NCBI GenBank assembly: GCA_002914805.1
Contig: JXTB01000231.1
Coordinates: forward strand, 253,172 to 317,171
Reading direction: 5' to 3'
Length of the DNA: 64,000 nucleotides
Source of the DNA: Parasponia andersonii
Lineage: Eukaryota > Streptophyta > Magnoliopsida > Rosales > Cannabaceae
This document shows, piece by piece, positions 25,434-36,497 of this stretch (positions are counted from its first letter, which is position 1; every line of letters starts with the position of its first letter). The position numbers and the translations under genes were made by a program. The notes beneath the pieces were generated by a model, which was not told the origin of the DNA, made no database searches, and saw only the letters and a program-made list of their open reading frames with translations.

Positions 25434-26942
25434 ATGGTACCCTCGAGGATGACAACCAGGAGCACACGTCCTGACGCTGAAGGGAGCTCTCGAGAAGCAC
25501 GACCAGATATGGAGCAAAAGCTGGATCAGATGCTCGCCGCTCTGACGGAAGCAAACCGGAAGGCAGAGATAGCCCACAAGGCCGTCCTAGGTTTAAGGAA
25601 CGAAGTCGCAGAGGTGCGCAGAGACAACGCCTACCTCGAAGGGCTACTGCCAAGCGAAGCCATGAGCCAACGGAGAGACGATTTTGACAAAGAGGTCCGA
25701 CAAGAATTCGGAAGCCAACCGCGAGGGGAAGTTCCCGCCCCATCCGGATCGCGGATGCAGGGGGCGCGGCAAAGCCAGACGAGACCCCTCCAAATCGAGG
25801 CGGTGATGGGCAGAAGACGCCATGGAAGCCCAGGAGGTACGCCTCCCGACTGGAAGCAAGAAATGGTGGCGGAGTTGAGTAAGAGACTCGGGGCCCATCA
25901 TAGCCAGACCCCCAACAATCTGGCAGAGCAAACTGTGCCAGGGATCAACTGGACGGCCTTCACCGACTGGATCTAGATGGAGCCCAGACTGAGAGACTTC
26001 ACGACCCCGACCTTCAAGCCGTTCGAGGGGAAAACTGACCCCCTCGATCACATATACCACTTTCAACAGAAGATGGCCTTAGAAACCAGGGACGAGGCTG
26101 TGACCTGTAAAGTCTTATCTACTACCCTGGCGGGACCAGCCTTGCTATGGTTCAGACAGCTCCCAGATAAATCCATAAACGGATTCGAAGATTTCTACAA
26201 ATTTTTCCTAAAGCAGTACGCGGGTGCCTAGAGATAGCAAAAAACCATGCGAGACCTTGACCGGTTGGAGCAGGCCGCAGATGAGTCCCCGAGAGAGTAC
26301 CTGTCACATTTCCTAGAGGTGATGTCCCTAGATCATAACGCCGACTTGGTCCAAGTAGCAGGCTCGTTCGTCAGGAGCTTGCAGCCAGGATCAATGCTAT
26401 CAGACCATCTCTTTTTGAATCTTCTGTACGATATGGCGGACGTCCAGGCGAAGTCAGAAGGGGTATTCAGGGTGCTAGAAAGCCATCAGAAGGCGCCCAA
26501 GACCTCCGCTGCGATAACAACGTTGCCGGTACAAACCCTGACCCTGGAAGGGGTGAAGAGGTCCTCACCGGACCAAGAGCCGACTCCGAAACAGGAAGCC
26601 CCTATTCGAGGCAGTCAGGAAGGTGGTAAGAGGAGGAAGACGCCCTGTGACCTTCTGCCGAAGTATGAGCTCAACATGCCGATCGACATGATCTAACTCC
26701 AAAATAGGGACAGGGGCATTTTCAAAGACCCGCCAAAATCTGGCGTCTTTAAGCACATGAAGAACAAGAATAGGTACTGCCAGTTTCACAAAGACTACGG
26801 GCACGACACCGTCCACTGCCGTAACCTTTACGCACAGGTCATGATGGCGATCCATGCCGGTAGGTTGAAACAGTACGTGAAAACCGGCGGAATCAGCCGC
26901 AGGAAGATGTCTCCAGGCTTGAAAAGGAGAAGCAGACCCTGA
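25434..26942 (+). pseudogene. gag: Tat-lineage gag (broken)
   Basis: One reading frame runs from 25434 to about 26900 and is interrupted by TAG at 25974, 26229 and 26235 and TAA at 26694. The N-terminal part is a charged coiled coil (about 25500-25640). The middle has the capsid-like retrotransposon gag core: FKPFEGKTDPLDHIYHFQ, LWFRQLPDKSINGFEDF, then LDRLEQAADESPREYL. Near the end is a zinc-knuckle-like motif, CQFHKDYGHDTVHC, of the C-X2-H-X4-H-X4-C form used by Tat/Athila gags. A frame change near 26900 moves coding to another frame (26948-27170). Gag forms the particle that packages element RNA; this copy cannot make a complete one. Confidence 0.88.
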
Positions 26943-26947
26943 GGATA

Positions 26948-27516
26948 GTGCCGACCATCGTGGGCAGGCCAGAGCCGACCCAGGATCAAGAAGAGAAGGA
27001 AAAATGCCTCAAAAAGGCTGAAGGAATGGTGAAGCGCCTGAGGGGGATGGACCATTCCGTCAACCATTTGATGATAGGAGAAAGCCGCGCCTCTGCCGCC
27101 CCTATCATTTTTACCCAGCAAGATTTGACCACGGTACGCCTGCCTCACGACGACCCCTTGGTGATTAACTGCAGATCGGCTCCGTGTTGGTCAGAAGGGT
27201 CCTAGTCGACGGTGGAAGCAACGTCGATATCCTGTTCCTTAGCACATTCGAGAATATAGGCCTGGATCGAAGCGCACTCAGGCCAACCTGTTAGCCGTTG
27301 TTCACTTTCGACAGTACTAAGGTCATCCCCTTGGGCACCGTGACCCTGAAGGTCTGCACTGCTGAGAGATGCTTGGACATGGACTTCGTTGTCATTGACT
27401 GCCAGTCCTCTTTCAACATCATCATGGGAAGGGGATGGATCCATGCCATGCATGGGGTCGCTTCCACTCTCCACCAGGTCTTAAGATTCTATCAAAGGAT
27501 GGTACCTATACGATAG
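26948..27516 (+). pseudogene. Aspartic protease region of pol (broken)
   Basis: The gag-protease linker is read in one frame to about 27170, then the frame changes. The protease active-site motif follows as VLVDGGSNVDILF at about 27200-27240. The flap and the second hydrophobic block (VIDCQSSFNIIMGRGWIH) follow. A TAG at 27292-27294 breaks this frame, and another frame change occurs near 27490. The protease would cut the polyprotein. The residues around the catalytic Asp are still recognisable. Confidence 0.85.
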
Positions 27517-28985
27517 ATATCAAGGGAGACCAGAGCTCCGCAAGGAAATGCTTTTCAACCGCCCTGAGGGAAACCGACGCAAGTGCAAGCGCCTCGACCG
27601 GGGACGGATAGCAATCAAAGGACCGCCTGCTAGCGTACATGAAGCGAATCGAAGAGTAGTCTGACGGTCTGAAATCCACGATCGAGGAGCTAGTAGCAAT
27701 CCCTTTGAAAGAGGCAGAACCGGCGAAGGTGGTTCTAATCGGGGCCTTATTGCCCAAGGAGCAAAAGAACGAGAACGTTTTCGCGTGGTCCCACGACGAC
27801 ATGCCCGGGATAGACCCCACGCACATCTGCCACCAGCTGAACATAGACCCCAATTTCCCTTTAGTCAAGCAGAAACTCCGAAGGTTCGCACTAGAGAAAA
27901 ACAGGGCGATCAACAAGGAGGTAGATAAGCTGCTGGAGAACAGTCTGATCAGGGAATACGTGTACCCGTGTCGGGTCTCCAACCCAGTGGTGGTAAAAAA
28001 GAAAAACGGCGACGATTATATTTGCATAGACTTCATCAACCTGAACAAGGCCTGCCCGAAGGATAGCTTCCCCCTGCCAAGAATCGACCAAATGGTAGAT
28101 GCGACGGCGGGATTCGACAGAATGAGCTTTTTGAATGCCTATTCTGGGTACAACCAGATCCCCCTGTATGCGGAAGACCAGATCCACACAGCTTTTATCA
28201 CGGAGCGTGGTCTGTACTACTACAGGCGTATGCTATTTGGTTTGAAGAATACGGGGGCAACCTACCAAAGGTTTATGAAAAAGATGTTCGCTGGGCTACT
28301 AAGGAAGACTATAGAGTTCTATATCGACGACATGGTCGTGAAGAGCAGAGAAGATTCAGATCATCTGAGACACCTAGATGAATGTTTTCAGACTCTGAGG
28401 CAATATCGGATGCGTCTGAATCCCAAGAAATACGCGTTTGGGGTGTCCTCTGGTCAATTCCTGGGGCATATCGTGAGCAGGAGGGGTATTGAGGCAACCC
28501 GACCCAGTTGACCTCAATAGCAAATGTCCAGAGACCCTCGGCCATTCGGGAGATCCAACGTCTGGCCGGGAAGATAGCCGCTCTCAGCCGATTCGTCTCC
28601 AAGATGTCTGACCGATGCAAGCCTTTCTTCCAATACTTGAAGAAAAGCTCTACTGTCGTCTGGACGGAGGAACAGGTCAGGGCACTGATAGATCTCAAGC
28701 TGTATTTGAGTTACCTACCTATCTTGGCTTCCCCAGCAAAGGGGGAGTGCCTGTATACCTATTTAGCAGTATCCGAAGTAGGGATCAATGCCGTACTGTT
28801 CATCGAGGAAGATGGCAAATAGAAACCAGTGTTTTATATAAGCCGCATACTCCTGGATGCCGAGACGCGATATAGTGTGGCAGAAAAGCTGGTCCTCGCT
28901 CTGGTCAATGCTAAAAAGAAACTCCGACAGTACTTTGAGGCACACTCGGTCACCGTGTATACGGATTTCCCCATCCGGTAAATTT
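27517..28985 (+). pseudogene. Reverse transcriptase and RNase H of pol (broken)
   Basis: The RT is readable from about 27700 to 28500 in one frame: VSNPVVVKKKNGDDYICIDF, then PLPRIDQMVDATAGF, then FGLKNTGATYQRFM and the catalytic FYIDDMVVKS, with the second and third Asp present. TAGs at 27609 and 27657 lie upstream of it. A one-base frame change near 28493 is followed by the thumb (PSAIREIQRLAGKIAALSRF) and the connecting RNase H, with TAG at 28820 and TAA at 28979. It copies element RNA into DNA in intact relatives. Confidence 0.9.
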
Positions 28986-29611
28986 TGGCCAAGACAGACC
29001 TATCGGGACGACTGACCAAGTGGGCCATCGAGCTAGGGATATACAACATCGAGTATCGGCCTCGAGCGGCGAAGAAAGGACAAGTCATGGCAAATTTCTT
29101 GGTGGAAATCGAATCCTTCAGCGAGCTACACGACCCGTTTCAAATGTCTCAACTTCACCCCCCTTCAGCCTGGACGCTCTACACCGACGGATCCACGAAT
29201 GCCTCAGGGTCAGGTATCGGGATAGTCCTGCAGACCCCAACGGGACTCAAAGTTGAGAAGGCATTAAGGCTTGGCTTCCAAGCGACTAACAATGAGGCGG
29301 AGTACGAGGTACTACTACAAGGCCTTGAGCTGGCTCTGCACTTCGGAGTGGAGAACATCGCAGTAAAGACCGACTCGCAGTTGATCGCGGGTCAGGTCAG
29401 GGCAAACTTCGAAGTAAAAGAACCGAGGTTGCACAGGTACTTCTCCAAGGTAATGGGGGCAAAAGCTCACTTTAGCAATTTCGATATTGAACCGATTCCC
29501 AGGGAGATGAACCAGAGGGCCGACGAGCTAGCTAAGAGTGCGTCAATCGGGGGTACGGCCGGAAGCGTAGAAGTTCTCCTAGAAGGTGAGAACATGGAAG
29601 ACCCCCCGTAG
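28986..29611 (+). pseudogene. Additional (archaeal-type) RNase H of pol
   Basis: A second RNase H fold is readable after the RT-linked one: WTLYTDGSTNASGSGIGI, NNEAEYEVLLQGLELAL, KTDSQLIAGQV and NQRADELAKSAS give the D-E-D-D catalytic set. This duplicate domain marks the Tat lineage. The frame is open for 208 codons and ends at a TAG at 29609-29611 that lies in frame with the integrase. Confidence 0.88.
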
Positions 29612-30882
29612 ACCCCTGCACGCCATGTGTTTGCAACTGGAACTGCTGACGAAGGGTGGATAAAACCCATCACCCAGTATTTGACGTTGGGGAACCTACC
29701 CGCGGACCCTCGAGAAGCAAGGTCAGTCAGATTGAAGGCTACCAGGTACTCGATAGTGGGAGAACAACTATACAGGAGATCGACAATGGGTCCGATGCTG
29801 CGGTGTATAGGTCCCGTCGAAGCACAAAAACTAATGGAGGAAATCCACAAGGGAGTATGCGGCAACCACTCTGGCAGATGCAGCCTCGCCCACAAGGCTC
29901 TAACGGCCAGATACTTCTAGCCATACATGATGACAGAGGCAGCCCGATTTGTCAAGAAATGTGATAAGTGCCAGAGGTTCGTCCCAATGAAATGCCAGCC
30001 CACGAAGGTACTTCATTCGAACATAACTCCCTGGCCGTTTGCCAAATGGGGCCTGGACATCATCGAAGAGCTCCCCAGAAGTCCAGAGGGAAGGAGGTAT
30101 GTCCTGCTGGCCACGGATTACTTCACCAAATGGGTAGAGGCTGAAGCCTACGCAACCGTTAGTAAGGCAGACACGATTAACTTTATCTAGAAGAACATAA
30201 TCTATCGATTCGGGATCCCGAAAGAGATACACGCCGATCATGGCACACAGTTCTAAAATGCTAAGCTCAAGGAGTTGTGTGAGCTGTATGATATAAGGCT
30301 CAGTTTCTCTTCCGTGAACTACCCTCAGGGGCATGGCCAAGTAGAGGCAACAAACAAAGCCATATTCAGCAATATCAAAAAGAACTTGTAGGAGGCTAAA
30401 AGCAAGTAGTTAGAAGAACTGTCGGCCGTTATGTGGGCCCATCGAACCACAGAGCAGAGGTCGACTGGAAGAACACCATTTGCCATGGTCTACGGATCAG
30501 AGGCTGTGATCCCAACCGAGGTCGGCCTCCCGACCCTCCGCTCCGAAGAGGTAAGAGATGCCCCCTTAAACGAACGCCAGCTAAGCCGCAACACAGTCTT
30601 CCTGGAAGAAACGAGAAACATGGCCCTGGTCCACTTGGCTTCATACCACCAGCAGGCTAGGTCCTACTACGCAAAAAAGGTTAGTGCTCGACGATTTAAA
30701 GCCGAAGATTAGGTCCTGAAAGTCATAACAGGGAATTCCTCGAAACTGGACTCCAATTGGATCGGACCCTACGAGATGATCAAGGCACTCGACAATGGTG
30801 CGTATATCTTGAAAGAACTCAAGACTGGGAAAAACTTTCCAAACACGTGGAACACTAAGCACTTGAAAAAGTATCACGTGTA
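29612..30882 (+). pseudogene. Integrase of pol (broken)
   Basis: One frame throughout, with stops at 29918, 30188, 30254, 30389, 30407 and 30710. The zinc-binding region is seen as GNHSGRCSLAHKAL and CDKCQRF. The catalytic core has GLDIIEELP (first Asp), HADHGTQF (second Asp; the following residue is His where Asn is usual) and GQVEATNKAI (Glu). The C-terminal part ends NTKHLKKYHV before TAA. Integrase inserts the element DNA and creates the 5-bp duplication. The number of stops makes this copy non-functional. Confidence 0.9.
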
Positions 30883-30949
30883 AGACACATGCATATGATG
30901 TAAGACCATGTGAATGCTTATATTATTGAAAAACTTAAATCCAAAATAG

Positions 30950-31330
30950 GTCAAGTTCCCTTTTTGCTGCATGGATTCATCTTTTGGATTGCTATGGAAA
31001 AGGGGTCTGCCCACAATGGCAGACTCCACACACTATTCACGCATGAGACCCACGTGAACGCTTATATTATTAAAAAGCTTAATTCCGAAACAGGTCAGGT
31101 CTTCTGCCATACGGAAAAATCATACTGGGTTACCACGGAAAAGGGTCTGCCCATAGTGGCAGACCCCATGTTTTATTTGCACAGGCAAAAAATCATACCG
31201 GACTGCTACAGAAAAGGGTCCGCCCACAGTGGTAGACCCCACGCCTCAGTTGCACTGGCAAAAAATCATACCGGGTTGCCACGGAAAAGGGTCTGCCATA
31301 GTTGCGGACCATATGTACTATTCGCGCAAT
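30950..31330 (+). repeat. Tandem array A in the Tat 3' region (unit about 72 bp)
   Basis: The block GGAAAAGGGTCTGCCCAYAG (with GGCAGACCCCA) recurs at about 30995, 31137, 31210 and 31282. The last three copies are spaced about 71-73 bp apart; the first is separated by a longer, partly duplicated stretch. The repeat does not extend into coding sequence. Confidence 0.75.
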
Positions 31331-31332
31331 CA

Positions 31333-32066
31333 ACGATCGTACTATAGGAATCACATCGTGCAATAAAATACTTGCTGATGGCCCGAGAAAACGTACGAAG
31401 AGGAAAGAGCTGCGCAACCAAAAACTTGCCAGCAGACCTGGAAAACGATCGTACTATGGGAATAACATCGTGCAATAAAATGCTTGCTGATGGCCCGAGA
31501 AAATGTACGAAGAGGAAAGAGCTGCGCAACCAAAAACTTGCTAGCAGACCTCGAAAATGATCGTACTATGGGGATCACGTCGCTTGTCAACGACCCGAGA
31601 AAACGTACGAAGAGGAAAGAGTTGCGCAACCAAAAACTTGTCAGCAGATTTTGAAAACGATCGTACTATGGGGATCACGTCGTTTGTCGATAACCCGAGA
31701 AAACGTATAAAGACGAAGGAGCTGCGCAACCAAAACACTTACCAACAGACCTCGAAAACGATCGTACTATGGGGATCACGTCGCTTGTCGACGACCCGAG
31801 AAAACGTACGAAGGAGCTGCGCAACCAAAACTTTCCAGCAGACCTCGAAAACGATCGTACTATAGGAATCACATCGTGCAATAAAATGCTTGCCGATGAC
31901 CTGTAAAAACGTACGAAGAGGGAAGAATTGTGCAACCAAAAACTTGTTAGTAGTCCTCAAAACGATCGTACTATGGGAATCACATCGCGCAATAAAATGC
32001 TTGCCGATGACCCGAGAAAACGTACGAGGAGAAAAGGGCTGCGCAACCCAAAAGCTTGCCAACAGA
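31333..32066 (+). repeat. Tandem array B in the Tat 3' region (7 units of 93-112 bp)
   Basis: The landmark CGATCGTACTAT occurs at about 31334, 31446, 31558, 31658, 31759, 31852 and 31963. Four units carry ATCGTGCAATAAAATGCTTG (long form, about 112 bp). Three carry GTCGCTTGTCRACGACCC (short form, 93-101 bp). Their order is L-L-S-S-S-L-L. Each unit ends with a block like AGAGCTGCGCAACCAAAA. Open frames here on either strand are by-products of the period. Confidence 0.88.
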
Positions 32067-32070
32067 ACCC

Positions 32071-32370
32071 CTAAGGAACATTTTAGCTATACGAAGAGCT
32101 AAAGGAAAGTAGGGTCGGTATCCACCCGTTGGAAGTGGACCCTCCCTAAGGAACATTTTAGCTATATGAAGAGCTAAAGGAAAGCAAGGTCGGGATCCAC
32201 CCATTGGAAGTGGACCCTTCCTAAGGAACATTTTAGCTATACGAATGGCTAAAGGAAAGCAGGGTCAGGATCTACTCGTTGGAAGTGGACCCTCCCTAAG
32301 GAACATTTTAGCTATACGAAGAGCTAAAGGAAAGCAGGCTCTATCCGGGGGATGGTTTAATTGCGCATGG
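32071..32370 (+). repeat. Tandem array C in the Tat 3' region (75-bp units)
   Basis: CTAAGGAACATTTTAGCTAT starts at 32071, 32146, 32221 and 32296, an exact 75-bp period. The last unit is incomplete. Units include GAGCTAAAGGAAAG and GTTGGAAGTGGACCCT. Confidence 0.92.
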
Positions 32371-33013
32371 GCAGGATGTGAACGGAATTGGAGTCTACTC
32401 GTTAGAAGTAGTCCAGTACTAGACCAAATGTGAAGATAGAAATTAAGATTAAAGTCTGTTTATTATGTCTTAAAAATACAAAGCGCACAATCAACAGTGG
32501 CACGTGCTCGTAAGCCCTATTTACTGGAAGCAGGTCGCGAACGGACTCGCAGGGAGACATCAGAGTGGTAGTGCCCTGTTTCTCTGAGCCCAGGCCTTTT
32601 CCTTTGCAATGACAGGTCCAAACAATGGTCGACCAATCCCTGGAGCTGGTTCCGAGCGCGGTCCCATTTGGGGTCAGAGAAGTCCAGCCACACGCGCGGG
32701 TCGTACTCTGCCAAAACAAGTCATAACAGAAGTTATACCTCCTTAAAACCGGATGAGCCAAAGCTCACATTCCTATCTCCGGAACTAATCTTGTCAGTCA
32801 TAGCTCGAGGAGGACTCACTAATAGTCCGAAATCGTGTCCATCCGAGTCATCCATAATTATTTATACGGACAGCTACAACAAGGTTTGACTTTACCCCAG
32901 ACGCGGTTAACAAAAAAAAAAGAAAATAAACTAAAGAGAATTGCACTGTTCTTATTATTTATACGGAGGGTTACAACGAGGGTCAGCTTTATAAATGTAC
33001 AAAATTAGGGACC
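32371..33013. other. Tat 3' spacer downstream of the antisense gene
   Basis: No coding sequence. This stretch would hold the 3' UTR and poly-A site of the minus-strand gene and lies between it and array C. No defined signal was identified. Confidence 0.5.
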
Positions 33014-36000
33014 CTAATTACCTCCGGCCAGAGGAGCGCAGCCAGTCCTGGCGCTTGGACCAGCTCTGGTAGAGGGTGGCGTACCAGGGTCGGATTCATC
33101 ACTGGATAAAATGACCGCACCAGATCCTTCACCAGTTGAGACCCCAAGACCAAGCTGACCGCCAGGGGCCTCCAAAGTTTGATCTGGCAGACTGGAAATA
33201 GGGATAAGCTCTTTGGCAACAGAGGCGGATGTAGAGGGCCCGTCCTTTTCCGCAGCAAGCATATTCAGCACGTCAACGGGGTACGTGATGCTGATCCCAT
33301 CCCCAAGCTGCTGCATGTAGTACTTGACGGAATAGTGGTCTCTCTTGACGCCTTTCTGCTCGTCAAACTGGTCTGGCGTTACTACCTCAGCGTGGCCTTC
33401 GAATTCTCTGTTCTCCTAGCCAGACCTGTAACCTTTCGCAGAAAGGACATTCACTTGCCTTTGGTACCTCGTTTTCAGCTTCTCTGCATCCGCCAGCCTA
33501 TCCCTCAGCGCCGCCAGCCTTAGCTCCGCTTGCCGCTGCGATAAGTCGACCAAAAAAGTATTAATGTCGGCAAGGTCCTCGCCATGTTTGCGAGACATCT
33601 CTACATGAGCACCCATCAAATTTTTGTGATCCAAGTAAAGATGTCGATTTACCTTATTGGACCGATCAAGTCTGCGTTGCAGAGAGTAGGCCTCTAACTT
33701 GGCTTTCGCCTCAGCTTTTCTCGCTTCTTTGGCGTCATCGACAGCTCTGTCACGAGCGACGAAAGCCAGTCCCATCTCTGCCCCTACGCTCTACAGTTCT
33801 TGCTCCTTGACCCTGAGCTCGTTTTGAGCCAGTCTGGTGGCCTCAGATTGGGCAAGCTTGTCGGCTTCCACCTCGACCAATCTCGCAGCTAGCTCCTCGC
33901 ACCTGGTCCTCTCGACACTCAGAGTGTGAGCCACCGCGTTGCTGACCCTCGCCTCATCGAGGCTCCGATATAAATCGAAGTCAGTCATCAACTCGGCAAG
34001 GGAGGCCTCACTACGCTCGGCCAATGCAGAGCGGGAGTTCAGCTCCTCGGTCAAATCCCTGACGCGAGAGGAATAGAAAGATCGGATGGCGGCCAGCTAC
34101 AAGTTAAACAAAAAAATGGGGGTCAGCGTCTAGCAAGGAAGCTGAGAAACATAGAGGCAACCGAATGAACCAAACCTGCGCGAAGGTACGACTGGTGACA
34201 AGCTCGACGTTCTCCAAAGAGAGCGCCTCCAGCTCCGACTCCATGGCTGGACCCTCTCTTTGGGTGTTGCCCGCGCCTGAGGAACGCGGCTCTGCCCCGC
34301 CAACCGTGAGGGCACCCTCTGCCCCAGCTGGGCATGCCACCGAAGCAGCGGTGGTAGGGATGAAGGAAAGCTGGGCGTCACCGAGTGCGCAGCCGGTAGT
34401 GGTAGGGGGTGGCACATCCTCGGCAGAAGACGCCACGGCAGCCCCCGCTATGTCAGCAATTTCGGTTGCCGTCCCCCTTGGAGCACTGCCCAAGTGTGAT
34501 TTTTCGGTCTTGTCTTGACCATTCCCTTCTGACAAGCCACTGTGTGTGGACCTTCTTCTCCTCAGGAGAGTCAGTGTGGCCCCGACATCATCGCTGTCAG
34601 AAGAAAGGGAGACCCTTCTCCTCTTCTCCGCCGGGAGCTCTATTTCTTTGGATGAGCCGGCCTCGTGGCGCCGCTTTATTGGGACCAGAGGAGAGGAAGA
34701 CAGCCGAGATTTCAACCTCAGAGCCCCCCCACTGAGCTCGGCGATCTCCCCACCAAGGCGAGCAGCACTCGACCCCGCGTTCATTTACAAACCAGAGTCG
34801 GGGGAGGAAGAGGTTGGTGCAGTAAACCCCCCGGGTAGACTCAGGAGCATCTCCTTGCCATGTACGACCCATGTGGCTGGCGTCTCCCCAGACGGAGGTC
34901 CGCTTGCTCCAGAGCGGGGGACCATGGGCACTTCATCTTCTGAAGGCACCACGAGACGACGACCGGCGGTTGCCTTGGGGCGAGCCTTATGCCCAACAGG
35001 TTCCCCCTTGATAGGAGAGGGGTCTGCCGATGGGCCCGTCTCAGACTCTATAAAAAACAAGCAACATGTTAGATCACGGTCATAACCTGATCGATAAAGC
35101 TTAAGGATGCAGAAATGAACCCACCTCTAGCCCTCTTAGGGGCGGCGGATTCTTCCCTACAGAGCCTAATGCACTTTTCGGCCACGAACCTCATAGTCTC
35201 TTCGAGATTATGGCTAGTCAGCGCCACCAGGTCGTTAGAGCCCGCCAACTGGCTTGAAGCCATAACCTGACGACCCACCATGGCGATGCGGTCGTGCTCG
35301 TCTCGGCGGAATCGGTTCAGGGCAGAGGCATCAAGTCGGCTCCGCAGGTGCTTCGTGATAACCCAGGTGTCCAGGGGGAAAGAAAGGTATGAGATCATCC
35401 TTGGGATCATATTCATCACCAGGGGGTTGAGGACGGCTTGGATGTGTCGGCAGCCTCCAGGAGATCCGAAGATGACGATCTCTTCCAGGCCTTTGAGCCA
35501 CCCCACCGACAAATGCGGCTCAAACCTGTTTTCTTCTGCAAAGGCTGCACAAGACAAAATAACGTGAGCAATAATAGACGAGGAGAGTGCAGACCCGAAA
35601 ATCACGACCTAGCACTTACTCTGCAGGAAAACTGAGGGAATTTGGAAGTGCTCTCCATTCACCCAAGGGGAGCACCACGCCCCTCCAACGGCGTATATCC
35701 TAGAGTGAGAGTCCCATTGTTTGTCTGACCTCGGCAAGCCCCAGAAAATGTGACGTCCCGGGAGCGGTTAGAGGTAAAAGTTGGGGTAGGAACTCTTTTT
35801 GGGAATGAGGATGAGTTTGTAAGCATAAAAGACCACCTCCAGATCGATATATAGGTTATAGAGAACTGACAGGGCGGAAAGCCCCATCAGAATCATGATC
35901 CTGTTTGTGTTTAACTGCATCGGATGGATCCTCGTCAAAGCGAAGAATTGGTAGATCAGAGGAGGAAGAGGGAATCACAGCCATTCCAGATGTTTTCTGC

Positions 36001-36163
36001 CCAAAATAATAGAGCCTTCAGGGGCAGAGGGACGAAGATACCGATCTGCGGGGCCCTCGACCCTTTGCAGCGTCACTTCGCCGGGGAGGCAGAGCTGTCT
36101 TCTCAGTGAATCCAACTCCGAATCCACGATGGGGCGCAATTCCTGATCTTGATTTGAGGCCAT
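33014..36163 (-). pseudogene. Antisense, spliced coiled-coil gene of the Tat element
   Basis: Four exons on the minus strand: 36163-35620, 35544-35125, 35047-34176, 34096-33014. The three introns (75, 77 and 79 bp) have GT-AG ends, and splicing keeps one frame through 2,919 bases (973 codons with stop). There are five in-frame stops (35977-35975 TGA, 35770-35768 TAA, 34787-34785 TAA, 33793-33791 TAG, 33418-33416 TAG) but no frameshift. The N-terminal half resembles the plant retrotransposon/transposase-like proteins often annotated from such antisense ORFs (LDIDLEV-like and FWGLPRSDKQWD blocks). The middle is Ser/Pro rich with a basic KRRHEAG...EKRRRV segment, possibly a nuclear signal. The C-terminal third is Ala/Glu/Arg-rich coiled coil (about 34096-33420), and the extreme end is acidic. 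Antisense ORFs in this position are known in Tat elements; their role is unknown. Confidence 0.82.
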
Positions 36164-36283
36164 TGTTATGGATACGATCGAAAGAGCAAGTCTCTAGAAA
36201 GGGGAGAAGTCGGGAACCCTAAGATTTTCGAGTTTGGAATAATTGAAGATTTTAGTAAAAGTAGCAAATGAGCGTAAATGGGG

Positions 36284-36292
36284 CTTTTATAG
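36284..36292 (-). promoter_or_regulatory. TATA box of the Tat antisense gene
   Basis: CTATAAAAG on the minus strand lies about 121 bases before the antisense start codon. It predicts a 5' UTR of about 90 bases. The sequence is a near-ideal plant TATA box inside otherwise decayed DNA. Confidence 0.7.
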
Positions 36293-36480
36293 AGGGGGAG
36301 CCGAAGAGTTTTTCTGGAAAAAGGGAGAGCAAGAGAGACGAACAGTCGGAACTTCAAAATTTTAAAAAAAATTTATGGGATGGCGTGCCTCCGCGTCGGC
36401 GAGGGGGAGCCACGTGTATCCCTCAAATTGGAAGAAAGGAGAAACGATTTCCCCACTTGATGGATATAAATCCATCAAGT

Positions 36481-36496
36481 AGGGAAATGGGGGCAG
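36481..36496 (+). other. Polypurine tract (plus-strand priming)
   Basis: AGGGAAATGGGGGCAG directly precedes the right LTR start. Such tracts prime plus-strand DNA synthesis. Confidence 0.8.
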
Positions 36497-36497
36497 T

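Noticed and set aside
30910..31865. Several open frames across arrays A and B on both strands
   Set aside because: They result from repeat periods free of stops; the translated sequence is repetitive and has no start context or domain.
31333..32370. CRISPR-like appearance of regularly spaced repeats
   Set aside because: Whole units, not only short repeats, are conserved; there are no unique spacers, and the context is a plant retrotransposon.
34165..35085. + strand open frames at 34165-34518, 34409-34735 and 34546-35085 within the Tat element
   Set aside because: They overlap the antisense gene, have no domain, and disappear at its splice sites; they are shadows.
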